Position numbers and translations under genes: made by a program. Below, one piece after another: positions 49,399 through 57,357 of a stretch of 64,000 bases of DNA. Source of the DNA: Pseudomonas mosselii (GTDB lineage Bacteria > Pseudomonadota > Gammaproteobacteria > Pseudomonadales > Pseudomonadaceae); assembly GCF_003205295.1 (NCBI RefSeq), contig NZ_QJRP01000014.1, positions 62,001-126,000 on the forward strand, written 5' to 3'. The notes under the pieces are model-generated. The model was given only the letters and a program-made list of their open reading frames with translations, searched no databases and was not told the DNA's origin. The stretch's first letter is position 1, and each line of letters opens with the position of its first letter.

Positions 49399-50007
49399 AT
49401 GCCGTGTCACAACCTCCCAGCGCTGCTGGTGCTGTCATTGCTCCTTTCGCTCACCGGCTGCAAGGGCCTGCCCCACTCAACCACCGAAGATGCCCCGCCG
49501 CTAGGCCCGATCCTGCTGGACAGCGAGGCGCGCATTGCCTGGATCGCCCAGGCCCTCGCCCTGGACCCACTGGCCAGCCAGAACCGCCAGCCACCACCAC
49601 GCCAGAGCAACGCAGAGGTCGTCGCCAAGCTGCGCCAGAAGCGCGATCTTCAGTTGCCGGACGCCTACTGGAGGCAATGGCAACACAACCTCGATGCCTT
49701 CGATGCCGACGCCGCGCGCCACAAGGAAGCGCAGCGCGCCCTCTACATCGCCACCTTCACCGATCAGCTCAAGCGCGTCGACGACCTGACCCTGCAGCGC
49801 CTGGCAAATGCGCCTGACACCCTGGATGCGGCCACCCGCGAGGCCTGGAAGGTCCGCCTGATCGACCGCTACAGCCGCTACATCATCGACAGCGAGGTGA
49901 GCCGCGACATCCTCGACGCCCACCTGCGGCGCATGGCGCTGATGGATCGACAATTCGGCGTCTGCGCCCTGGACAGCGACTGCTGGGATCGCCCGACCAA
50001 GCCGTGA
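49399..50007 (+). CDS. Lipoprotein of unknown function (202 aa)
   Basis: Signal peptide with lipobox LSLTGC (Cys near residue 21); the residues after Cys are Lys-Gly, not Asp, so outer-membrane sorting is likely. The mature part is helical and charged, with two Cys near the C-terminus (GVCALDSDCW) that could pair. No family recognised. Confidence 0.72.
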   Translation: MPCHNLPALLVLSLLLSLTGCKGLPHSTTEDAPPLGPILLDSEARIAWIAQALALDPLASQNRQPPPRQSNAEVVAKLRQKRDLQLPDAYWRQWQHNLDAFDADAARHKEAQRALYIATFTDQLKRVDDLTLQRLANAPDTLDAATREAWKVRLIDRYSRYIIDSEVSRDILDAHLRRMALMDRQFGVCALDSDCWDRPTKP

Positions 50008-50068
50008 CAATTGACGCAGGACGCCGCAACGGTCAAGGTCGCTGAATTCCATCGAAGCGGAGCCCGAC

Positions 50069-50884
50069 ATGCATTTCGACCTGATCCAGTCCCTGAGCCT
50101 GGCCGGCAAGCCCGATGTGCCCAATGACGACCGCATCGGCAGTGCCGACTGCCACGCCTGGGTCATCGACGGTGCCACCGACCTCGGCGCCCCCGGCCTG
50201 CTCGGTGAACGCGGTGGCGCCGCCTGGCTCTCGGCCATGGCCCAGCGCGCCTTCGCCACGGCCTCGGGGCCGCTACGCGAGGTCTGCGAGACGGTCTTCG
50301 AAACGCTCGCCCAGGCTTACCGGCAGGATCGCCGCCGCGAGCCGCTGGCCACCTGGGAGTTGCCGCGCGCCGCCTTTGCCGCGGTGGCCATCGAGGGCGA
50401 GGAACTGGTCTGCGCGCACCTGGCCGACTGCGTGGTGCTGCACCGCGGCGCGCAAGGCATCCGGTTCCTCACCCCCGAGCCCGATCGCGAGGCCGAGCAA
50501 GCCGAGGCCGCCGCCCTCGGCCCTGGCACAGGCGCCCACGGCGTGCGCACCCCGGCCGTGCTGGCCGACCGCCGTGCCTCCCGCGAGCGCCCCCGGCCCG
50601 TGCTCGGCGTCGATGCCGAACGGTCCCGCGAGGGCACCCTCTACAGCCGTGCGCCGGTCGCCGTGGGTGACGATGTCCTGCTGATGAGCGATGGCTTCGC
50701 GGCGTTGTTCGACACTTACCGGGCCTATGACCCGGCAGGCTTCATCGAGCGCCTGCGCAGCCACGGCCTGGATGACCTGGCACGGACACTGCGCGGGATC
50801 GAGCAGGATGATGCCGCATGCCTGCGCTACCCGCGGTTCAAGATGAGCGACGATGCCTCGGCGATCTGGTTGCGGGTTGGCTGA
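50069..50884 (+). CDS. PP2C-type protein phosphatase
   Basis: 271 aa. Motifs of the metal-dependent PP2C fold are seen: NDDR near residue 19, VIDGATDLG, AHLADCVVL, LLMSDGFAALFD and MSDDASAIW. No receiver or membrane domain. Serine/threonine dephosphorylation is expected, but no partner kinase adjoins. GGAG precedes ATG 50069. Confidence 0.82.
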   Translation: MHFDLIQSLSLAGKPDVPNDDRIGSADCHAWVIDGATDLGAPGLLGERGGAAWLSAMAQRAFATASGPLREVCETVFETLAQAYRQDRRREPLATWELPRAAFAAVAIEGEELVCAHLADCVVLHRGAQGIRFLTPEPDREAEQAEAAALGPGTGAHGVRTPAVLADRRASRERPRPVLGVDAERSREGTLYSRAPVAVGDDVLLMSDGFAALFDTYRAYDPAGFIERLRSHGLDDLARTLRGIEQDDAACLRYPRFKMSDDASAIWLRVG

Positions 50885-50932
50885 GCCGCCCCCTCAGCTC
50901 GCAACGCCAGGGCAGGCCTGCGTCTAAAGACG

Positions 50933-51358
50933 CTAAGCCAGCCGCTTGCGCAGGAAATGACGGGTATGCCCGGGCGGAAAGTCGGCAAGTTCGCCAAACA
51001 CTTCGAACCCCAGCTTGCGATAGAAGTCCGGTGCCTGGAAGCTGAAGGTATCCAGCCAGATTCCGCAGCAGCTCTTTTCCCTCGCCAACGCCTCGGCCTG
51101 GGCCATCAGCTCGCGCCCGGTGCCCCGCCCGCGCATCTGTTCTGGGACCACCAGCAGCTCGACGAACATCCAGTGACCACCGAGCCTGGCGTACAGCCCG
51201 CCGACGATCTCATCACTGACGGGATCGCGCAGCGTCCAGGCGACAGTTGTCGCGCCAGGGGAGCCGATCACTGCATCGTTGAAGGCCCGCAAGGGTTTGA
51301 GAATCGCATCGTGATGCAGGCTGGTGGCCTGGGCGGTGAAATCGATCGTGAGTGTCAT
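50933..51358 (-). CDS. GNAT-family N-acetyltransferase
   Basis: 141 aa, with FVELLVVPEQMRGRGTGREL (acetyl-CoA loop) and a C-terminal DFYRKLGFEVFGEL. Substrate unknown. ATG 51358 chosen. Its 5' side faces the direct repeat at 51406, so the repeat lies in its upstream region. Confidence 0.85.
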   Translation of the reverse strand: MTLTIDFTAQATSLHHDAILKPLRAFNDAVIGSPGATTVAWTLRDPVSDEIVGGLYARLGGHWMFVELLVVPEQMRGRGTGRELMAQAEALAREKSCCGIWLDTFSFQAPDFYRKLGFEVFGELADFPPGHTRHFLRKRLA

Positions 51359-51405
51359 GGCAGGTCGTCCGGTTGACCATGGAGGAAGTAGGCGCAAAAC
51401 GCGCC

Positions 51406-51439
51406 GGATCAAATTTACTTCACGTTGCGCCCTTTAGAT
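51406..51439. repeat. Left copy of a 34-bp direct repeat
   Basis: Matches 52335-52368 at 31 of 34 positions; the last 21 bases (TTCACGTTGCGCCCTTTAGAT) are identical. Bounds a lower-GC patch of about 0.9 kb. Confidence 0.85.
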
Positions 51440-51499
51440 GACGCGGGTTCTGCTGTTGTAGAATGCGCACCTCGTCTAGAACGTCCAGCTTCCACATTA

Positions 51500-51844
51500 T
51501 TGCGACAATATACCGCCATTCTCGTGCTACTTGCCTTAACAGGCTGCAGCAGTACCCCCACGCATCTCTCGGAAGGCGCTGAACTCACGCTAAATGCCCC
51601 AATGCCAAAATCTGAAGCGCAGCGTGTTTGGGACTGCGCAGGCACCACGAATGCCAAGGCTGCTCTGAAAGTTCTTTTCAAATTGCAAGCACGACCCGCG
51701 CAATGGGGTGGGGAAGTATGGACACTCGAAGAACGTGCCAGGCGAGTCGGCTGTACGCAGGCTGAGATGGACGTCCGAGATATGGAGCGATTTTCGGATC
51801 CACTGAATTGGCCGGAACCGGGAAAAATCCCTCGTCCCCAGTAG
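51500..51844 (+). CDS. Small lipoprotein (114 aa), unknown, atypical composition
   Basis: From TTG 51500 the frame gives RQYTAILVLLALTGCSSTPT, a lipoprotein signal with lipobox LTGC. The frame is open upstream to 51425 without an ATG, and no good Shine-Dalgarno sequence is seen, so the start is uncertain. GC content (about 50%) is clearly below the neighbourhood and it sits between the direct repeats, which suggests acquisition. No family recognised. Confidence 0.55.
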   Translation: MRQYTAILVLLALTGCSSTPTHLSEGAELTLNAPMPKSEAQRVWDCAGTTNAKAALKVLFKLQARPAQWGGEVWTLEERARRVGCTQAEMDVRDMERFSDPLNWPEPGKIPRPQ

Positions 51845-51851
51845 TCTCTAG

Positions 51852-52009
51852 TGTCCTGTCTCGGAAATACGTTCTCTTTTGACGAGTGGCTTGGGTGTTC
51901 GGCCAAGGCGCCGCGACGAGTCATAGCAGGACTATGGCGAGGAGTGGCAACGCCGGCCGGGCGCCCAAGACGCCGTCAAAAGTGAACAGCTTATTTCCGA
52001 GACAGGACA
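51852..52009. mobile_element. MITE-like element (158 bp)
   Basis: Perfect 18-bp terminal inverted repeats, TGTCCTGTCTCGGAAATA, with CTAG on both sides (51848-51851 and 52010-52013), the same target-duplication type as in the riboswitch. The centre holds GACGAGTCATAGC and ACTATGGCGAGGAG. No coding capacity. Immediately followed by the element at 52014. Confidence 0.85.
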
Positions 52010-52013
52010 CTAG

Positions 52014-52125
52014 GGTCTGTACGAAATGTGTCTGCGCGAAGGCCAGACAAGGCGAAACGGGGGGAGGAAGCGGAGTGTACTGGAGTACATGAGCATTCCG
52101 AATCGCGTTCCTGGACGGCGCCGCG
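52014..52125. mobile_element. Truncated MITE-like element related to that at 27694
   Basis: Starts GGTCTGTACGAAAT directly after the shared CTAG and contains GAGGAAGCGGAGTGTACTGG and GAGCATTCCGAATCGCG, like the riboswitch element. The expected right-hand end (ACTTTCGTACAGACC-like) is missing; similarity fades near 52125. Its left target copy is the right target copy of the element before it. Confidence 0.65.
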
Positions 52126-52334
52126 TGCCCACCGCCAGGTCACACTCCCCTCGTCATTGAACATCATGTCCAGCTCTGGCGCTTGCGCCAGAAGTTCCAG
52201 ATCGCCTCCCAATCCCGATTACTGTTCGTATCCAGACGGTGAATCAGCACATACGCCAAGTGATTGAACCCAGCGAATGACGGGGCCGAACCTGCCACGC
52301 GGGAATCGGCAGTAATTGGTACAGAATTGGTACA
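52126..52334. other. Non-coding remnant with tandem AATTGGTACAG
   Basis: Nothing recognisable as a gene. A minus-strand stretch ending at 52164 stays open for about 58 codons without a start codon and matches no family that I know. At 52314-52335 AATTGGTACAG occurs twice in tandem, abutting the right direct repeat, a pattern seen at ends of integrase-borne elements. Confidence 0.5.
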
Positions 52335-52368
52335 GGATTAAATTTCGTTCACGTTGCGCCCTTTAGAT
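52335..52368. repeat. Right copy of the 34-bp direct repeat
   Basis: See 51406-51439. The repeats are 929 bp apart, start to start, and look like attachment-site duplicates or the result of a duplication. Confidence 0.85.
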
Positions 52369-52405
52369 ATAAGGCATTCGACAGCCGTTCGACCATACTC
52401 CAGAA

Positions 52406-52436
52406 TGCAAGGGTTTTTTGGGGGGAAACCCTTGCA
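52406..52436 (+). promoter_or_regulatory. Strong hairpin in the pbpG 5' region
   Basis: TGCAAGGGTTT (52406-52416) and AAACCCTTGCA (52426-52436) form an 11-bp perfect stem with loop TTTGGGGGG, 36 nt before pbpG. No T-run follows, so it is not an ordinary terminator; it may be a leader structure or an operator. Confidence 0.5.
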
Positions 52437-52472
52437 CAGCCAACGACATACCAACATTTAGTGAGCCTCAAC

Positions 52473-53399
52473 GTGAAAACTTCCCTGTCCATCCTCAGCC
52501 TGCTGCTGTTGCTCACAGGAACCGCGACCCTACCGTCGACCGCTGCTGCACAACCCCCGGCCCAAGTCCAGCGCGACCCCAGCAAGCTGCACCTGGCCTC
52601 CGGCAGCGCCCTGTTGATCGACCTCAACACCAACAAGGAGCTGTACGCCAGCCACGCCGATCGCGTGCGCCCCATCGCCTCGGTCACCAAGCTGATGACC
52701 GCGATGGTCGTGCTCGACGCCAAGCTGCCCATGGACGAAATGCTCGGCATGACCATTGCCAACAACCCGGAGATGAAGGGCGTCTACTCGCGGGTGCGCC
52801 TTGGCAGCGAGCTGAACCGTCGCGAGACGTTGCTGATCACCCTGATGTCGTCGGAAAACCGCGCGGCCAACACCCTGGCCAACCACTACCCCGGCGGCTA
52901 TGGCGCGTTCATCAAGGCGATGAACGCCAAGGCCCGCAGCCTGGGCATGAGCCACACCCGCTACGTCGAGCCGACCGGCCTGTCGACCCTGAACGTCTCC
53001 ACCGCCCACGACCTGGCCAAGCTGCTGATCGCCTCGCGCAAGTACCCGATGCTCAGCGAGCTGTCGACCACCCGCGAGAAGACCGTGGCGTTCCGCAAGC
53101 CCAACTACACGCTGGGCTTTCGTAACACCGACCACCTGGTGAACAAGAGCAACTGGGACATCGCCCTGACCAAGACCGGCTTCACCAACGAAGCGGGGCA
53201 TTGCCTGGTGCTGCTGACGAAGATGGACAACCGTCCGGTGGCCATGGTGATTCTCGACGCCTACGGCAAGTACACCCACTTCGCCGATGCCAGCCGCATG
53301 CGCCAGTGGCTGGAGACCGGCGCGGCCAAACCGGCGCCGGCAGTGGCCATGCAATACAAGAGCGAGCGACAGAACCGCGCCCGCGTGGCGGTGGACTGA
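52473..53399 (+). CDS. pbpG: D-alanyl-D-alanine endopeptidase PBP7
   Basis: Low-molecular-mass penicillin-binding protein that cuts peptidoglycan cross-links in the periplasm. From GTG 52473 ([14 protein letters not shown]) 308 aa with signal peptide, the nucleophile motif SVTK (about residue 68), SEN (SSENRAAN) and KTG ([11 protein letters not shown]). An in-frame GTG at 52461 is the alternative start. Stand-alone. Confidence 0.92.
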   Translation: MKTSLSILSLLLLLTGTATLPSTAAAQPPAQVQRDPSKLHLASGSALLIDLNTNKELYASHADRVRPIASVTKLMTAMVVLDAKLPMDEMLGMTIANNPEMKGVYSRVRLGSELNRRETLLITLMSSENRAANTLANHYPGGYGAFIKAMNAKARSLGMSHTRYVEPTGLSTLNVSTAHDLAKLLIASRKYPMLSELSTTREKTVAFRKPNYTLGFRNTDHLVNKSNWDIALTKTGFTNEAGHCLVLLTKMDNRPVAMVILDAYGKYTHFADASRMRQWLETGAAKPAPAVAMQYKSERQNRARVAVD

Positions 53400-53407
53400 A
53401 GACCTGA

Positions 53408-53434
53408 ACAGGGGGCTGCGAGACAGCCCCCTGT
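53408..53434. terminator. Bidirectional hairpin terminator
   Basis: ACAGGGGGCTG and CAGCCCCCTGT form an 11-bp perfect stem with a 5-nt loop between convergent pbpG and the coiled-coil gene. Confidence 0.75.
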
Positions 53435-53449
53435 AGCGTTGCCCCCGCC

Positions 53450-53896
53450 TCAGGCGCGGGTGTCGACCGAGCCGCCGGCGCTGGTGCCCCCGGCCTGGCG
53501 CAGCGCTTCGAGCAATTGCGCGGTAGCCGCCATGATCAGTCCGGTGAGGGTGGCGATACTGGCCTGCTTGGCCGTTACCGCCGCCATCTTGGACGGGTCG
53601 TGCCTGGCTTGCTCCATCAACTGGGCCAGTTGTTTCTGCTCTTCGGCCAGCTGCTTCTGCAGGCGCTTGATCTGCTCGCGCTGCTCCTTGATGGCCGGAT
53701 CCTCGTTACTTTCAACGCTGTCGTTGATCTGCTCGGCCTTGGTCTCGTGCTTGAACGCATCGCTCTTGAACACCAGGCCGCCCCGCTCGTTTACCGTGGG
53801 AGTGCCAGGCAAAGTGTCGGACGTTGCGGATGAAGTCGCAGGCGTGCCCCCGGCAACGCTGGGGATGTTGATATTGGCTGCGGTTATTCCGACCAT
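53450..53896 (-). CDS. Coiled-coil protein, FlxA-like (148 aa)
   Basis: N-terminal low-complexity Thr/Ser/Pro segment (about 1-40), then a long charged coiled coil (AIKEQREQIKRLQKQLAEEQ, about 68-100) and an Ala-rich C-terminal helix. No signal peptide. Similar proteins are annotated FlxA-like without known function. AAGGAAGG precedes ATG 53896. Confidence 0.68.
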   Translation of the reverse strand: MVGITAANINIPSVAGGTPATSSATSDTLPGTPTVNERGGLVFKSDAFKHETKAEQINDSVESNEDPAIKEQREQIKRLQKQLAEEQKQLAQLMEQARHDPSKMAAVTAKQASIATLTGLIMAATAQLLEALRQAGGTSAGGSVDTRA

Positions 53897-54066
53897 TTCT
53901 TACCTTCCTTGAGGTGGATTCTTACATGGCAGTTATCGGCCAGCCCTCCCCGTTCTTGAATCATCAATCGATGGGCGAAGGCCAGCCCCGCGATGGCACC
54001 CTCACGAAGCAAGCCTGCCCTGGGCGAATGCCTTGTCTTTCTGGCACTTGGCCTCGCCTGCACGGG

Positions 54067-54090
54067 TAAATTTGCCCGCCACTTGTTCGT
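54067..54090 (+). promoter_or_regulatory. PvdS-type iron-starvation box upstream of pvdM
   Basis: TAAAT (54067-54071), a 16-nt gap and CGT (54088-54090) match the iron-starvation sigma-factor consensus TAAAT-N16-CGT exactly. It ends 59 nt before the pvdM start. Confidence 0.7.
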
Positions 54091-54149
54091 CCACCTGATA
54101 CCCAGGCCCTGCCCCGCCGGCAGGCCGCTCCGATCAGCCCCGCAACGAG

Positions 54150-55529
54150 ATGGCAATGACCAAGACCCGTTCCCGCAAAGCCTTGTACATCGGCCTGCCC
54201 CTGGCCCTGGTGGCCGCCCTGGGAGGAGCCGCCGGCTACTACTTCTGGAAGCAGGAAAGCGGCTATCCCCGCGCGATCGTGCAGCAGGCCAACGACCTGC
54301 ACGAGCACATGCTCTCCTTCGACAGCCATGTCACCGTGCCGCTGGGCTACGGCAGCGACGGCTACGAGGCCGACAAGGACGGCCGCGGCCAGTTCGACCT
54401 GGCCAAGGCGGCCAAAGGCCGGTTGTCGGGCGCGGCGCTGACCATCTTCGGCTGGCCCGAGCTGTGGAACGGCCCGAACGCGCCGCACCGCCCGACCCCG
54501 GGCTTCGTCGACGAGGCCCGCAACCAGCAGGAGGTGCGCTACAAGATCATCAGCGGGATCGTGCGCGACTTCCCCAACCAGGTCGGCATCGCCTACACCC
54601 CCGACGACTTCCGTCGCCTGAACGGCGAAGGCAAGTTCGCCATCTTCATCAGCATGCTCAACGCCTACCCGCTGGGCAGCGACCTGTCGCAGCTCGACCT
54701 GTGGAGCAAGCGCGGCATGCGCATGTTCGGCTTCAGCTATACCGGCAACAACGCCTGGGCCGACTCCTCGCGCCCGCTGCCATTTTTCAACGACACCCCC
54801 GACGCCCTCGGTGGCCTGTCACCCCTGGGCGAACAAGCGGTCAAACGGCTGAACGACCTGGGTGTGATCATCGACGTCTCGCAGATGTCCACCCTCGCCC
54901 TGGAAGACGTGGCCCGTCTGAGCCGCGCCCCTTTCGTGGCCTCGCACTCGGCGCCACGGGCGCTGGTGGACATACCGCGAAACCTGTCCGACAAGGAGAT
55001 GCAGCTGATCAAGGACAGCGGCGGCGTGCTTCAGGTCGTGGCCTTCACCACCTACCTCAAGCCGCTGAGCAAGCCGACCCTGGAAAAACTCGAGGCCCTG
55101 CGCGCACGCTTCGACCTGCAACCGCTGCAAGGCCTGACCAACGCGCTGATGCCGGGTGACCCGATCATCGCCATCTGGCCCGAAGCACGCTTCGGCGAAT
55201 ATGCCAGCAGCCTCTACGCCATCGTCGACGAAGAACCCCGCGCCGGTCTCAAGGAATACGTCGACGCCATCGACTACGCCGTGAAGAAGATGGGCATCGA
55301 CCATGTCGGCATCAGCTCCGACTTCAACGATGGCGGCGGCGTCACGGGCTTCATGAACGTCGGCGAAATCCGCAACGTGACCGCCGAGCTGCTGACCCGC
55401 GGCTATTCCGAGACCGACATCGCCAAGCTGTGGGCAGGCAACTTCCTGCGTGTCTGGGGGCAGGTGCAGAAAGCCGCCAACCCGGTGGCCCTGCTCGACA
55501 GCAACACCCGGGAAGCCCGCCATGACTGA
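54150..55529 (+). CDS. pvdM: Pyoverdine maturation dipeptidase-like protein PvdM
   Basis: Renal-dipeptidase-family (peptidase M19) protein of 459 aa, anchored by an N-terminal membrane helix (about 11-31) and acting in the periplasm, where PvdM is needed for oxidation of ferribactin during pyoverdine maturation in other pseudomonads. Seen: FDSHVTVPLG near residue 57 (DxH), MSTLALEDVARLS, VASHSAPRAL, and HVGISSDFND. ATG 54156 is an alternative start two codons on. Overlaps pvdN by 8 nt. Confidence 0.88.
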   Translation: MAMTKTRSRKALYIGLPLALVAALGGAAGYYFWKQESGYPRAIVQQANDLHEHMLSFDSHVTVPLGYGSDGYEADKDGRGQFDLAKAAKGRLSGAALTIFGWPELWNGPNAPHRPTPGFVDEARNQQEVRYKIISGIVRDFPNQVGIAYTPDDFRRLNGEGKFAIFISMLNAYPLGSDLSQLDLWSKRGMRMFGFSYTGNNAWADSSRPLPFFNDTPDALGGLSPLGEQAVKRLNDLGVIIDVSQMSTLALEDVARLSRAPFVASHSAPRALVDIPRNLSDKEMQLIKDSGGVLQVVAFTTYLKPLSKPTLEKLEALRARFDLQPLQGLTNALMPGDPIIAIWPEARFGEYASSLYAIVDEEPRAGLKEYVDAIDYAVKKMGIDHVGISSDFNDGGGVTGFMNVGEIRNVTAELLTRGYSETDIAKLWAGNFLRVWGQVQKAANPVALLDSNTREARHD

Positions 55530-56802
55530 TCGACGCGCCTTCCTCAAGCAGGCCGCCGCCCTGGCGGCCAGCCTGCCCTTGCTGCCGAGTGCCCTGGCCG
55601 CCGATCCGACGCCTGCTACACTGCAAGGCCCGGACAAATGGCACCAGCTGCGCCAACTGTTCCCCCTGGCCCCCGATGTCGCGCACTTCGCCAACTTCCT
55701 GATCACCGCCCACCCGCGACCGGTGCAGGAAGCAATCGACCGCCACCGCGCCACCCTCGACCGCAATCCGGCCCTGTGCATGGACTGGGAGAGCCAGTAT
55801 GAATGGAAACGTGAGGACGAGGTCCGCGAGTGGGCGGGCCGCTACCTGGACGTACGCCCGCGCCAGGTCGCCCTGACCGGCAGCACCACCGAGGGCCTGG
55901 GCATGATCTACGGCGGCCTGCACGTGGCGCCGCACCAAGAGATCCTCACCACAGAGCACGAGCACTACTCGACCCACAACTGCCTGGCGTTCCGTCAGCG
56001 CCAGCACGGCACCCAGGTGCGCAAGCTGCGCCTGTTCGACAAGCCCGGCGAGATTTCCACCGACCGCGTGCTGAGCTTGATCGACCGCAGCATCCGCCCC
56101 GAAACCCGGGTATTGGGCATGACCTGGGTGCACTCAGGCAGCGGCGTCAAGCTGCCGGTGGGCGCCATCGGCGAGCTGGTGCGCCAGCACAACCGCAACC
56201 GCGACGAGGCTGATCGTATCCTCTACGTGGTCGATGGCGTGCATGGTTTCGGCGTGGAAAACGTGCGCTTTGCCGACTTCAACTGCGACTGGTTCATCGC
56301 CGGCACTCACAAGTGGATGTTCGGCCCGCGGGGCACGGGGATCATTTGCGCGGCCTCGGAGCAGATGCAGCACCTGACGCCGACCTTCGCCACCTTCTCG
56401 CGCAACGAAGACTTCGGCACCATCATGACGCCGGGCGGCTATCACGCCTTCGAGCACCGCTGGGCGCTGGGCGAGGCCTTCAAGCTGCACCTGGCGCTGG
56501 GCAAGGCCGATGTCCAGGCGCGCATCCACCAGCTCAACGACTACCTCAAGGCACGCCTGGCCGAGCACCGCGCCATCGAGCTGGTGACCCCGGCCAGCCG
56601 CGAGTTCTCCGCAGGGTTCACCTTCTTCCGTATCAAGGACCGCGACCCCGACGCCGTGGCGGCCTACCTGAACGCCAACAAGGTCATGGTCGATGCCGTG
56701 GACCGCGATGTCGGGCCGGTGATCCGCTTTGCGCCGAGCCTGCTCAATGACCAGCAGCAGGTCGACCGGGCCATGGCACTGCTGCGCAAGCAGATCGGGT
56801 AA
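55522..56802 (+). CDS. pvdN: Tat-exported PLP enzyme PvdN (pyoverdine side-chain modification)
   Basis: 426 aa with a twin-arginine signal (TDRRAFLKQAAALAASLPLL). Fold-type-I PLP enzyme of the aminotransferase class V type; the PLP lysine is in GTHKWMFGPRGTG (about residue 261), with VDGVHGFG carrying the cofactor Asp. PvdN converts the glutamate side chain of pyoverdine to succinamide in the periplasm. Overlaps pvdM; both are behind the iron-starvation box. Other pyoverdine genes are outside the window. Confidence 0.9.
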   Translation: MTDRRAFLKQAAALAASLPLLPSALAADPTPATLQGPDKWHQLRQLFPLAPDVAHFANFLITAHPRPVQEAIDRHRATLDRNPALCMDWESQYEWKREDEVREWAGRYLDVRPRQVALTGSTTEGLGMIYGGLHVAPHQEILTTEHEHYSTHNCLAFRQRQHGTQVRKLRLFDKPGEISTDRVLSLIDRSIRPETRVLGMTWVHSGSGVKLPVGAIGELVRQHNRNRDEADRILYVVDGVHGFGVENVRFADFNCDWFIAGTHKWMFGPRGTGIICAASEQMQHLTPTFATFSRNEDFGTIMTPGGYHAFEHRWALGEAFKLHLALGKADVQARIHQLNDYLKARLAEHRAIELVTPASREFSAGFTFFRIKDRDPDAVAAYLNANKVMVDAVDRDVGPVIRFAPSLLNDQQQVDRAMALLRKQIG

Positions 56803-56830
56803 GCCTCGTCGCTGGCACGACAAGGGCTGC

Positions 56831-56911
56831 GTAGGAGCGGGCTTGCCCCGCGATCACCGGCCTTGCCGGTGCCATCCCGCACCTCCACAATCGGGGGCAA
56901 GCCCGCTCCCA
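56831..56911. repeat. REP-type inverted repeat pair
   Basis: Facing copies of GTAGGAGCGGGCTTGCCCCG around CACCGGCCTTGCCGGTG, between pvdN and the convergent response-regulator gene. Confidence 0.82.
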
Positions 56912-56935
56912 CGCTAACCGTCCGCGTGCTCGCGC

Positions 56936-57313
56936 CTAGCGCAACAATGCCTGAATCTGCTCGTGCAAGGTATCCAGGTCAAACGGCTTGGCCAGGATCG
57001 GCGCCGTGCGCGCGATCGGGCTGCCCGACTCGACAATCTCCGCCGGGTAGCCACTGATGAAGATCACCTTCAGGTCCGGGCGCAGCTTCACCGCAGGTTC
57101 GGCGATCTCCACCCCGGAGATCCCGCCCGGCAGGCGAAAGTCGGTGACCATCAGGTCCAGGTGCGGCTTGCTCGCCAGGATCGCGAACGCCTGCTCGCCA
57201 TCCTCGGCCACCAGCACGTGGTAGCCCTCGCCGGCCAGGTAGTCGCGCAGGATCATGCGGATCGCCGGCTCGTCCTCGACCACCAGTACCACATCTTGTG
57301 CATCTTCACTCAT
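56936..57313 (-). CDS. Single-domain response regulator
   Basis: 125-aa receiver: VVLVVEDEPAIRMIL (acidic pair), phospho-acceptor Asp in LMVTDFRLPG, and the Lys in ILAKPFDLDTL. No output domain. ATG 57313 with AAGG seven nt upstream is preferred to a GTG at 57358 that overlaps the kinase stop. Last gene of the signalling operon. Confidence 0.87.
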   Translation of the reverse strand: MSEDAQDVVLVVEDEPAIRMILRDYLAGEGYHVLVAEDGEQAFAILASKPHLDLMVTDFRLPGGISGVEIAEPAVKLRPDLKVIFISGYPAEIVESGSPIARTAPILAKPFDLDTLHEQIQALLR

Positions 57314-57357
57314 GACAACGCCTTCGAATTCAACAGGTTGGCCATCAGACCCCAGCA

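Noticed and set aside
55522..56802. Cysteine desulfurase (IscS/SufS)
   Set aside because: Same fold, but the Tat signal, overlap with pvdM and iron-starvation box point to PvdN.
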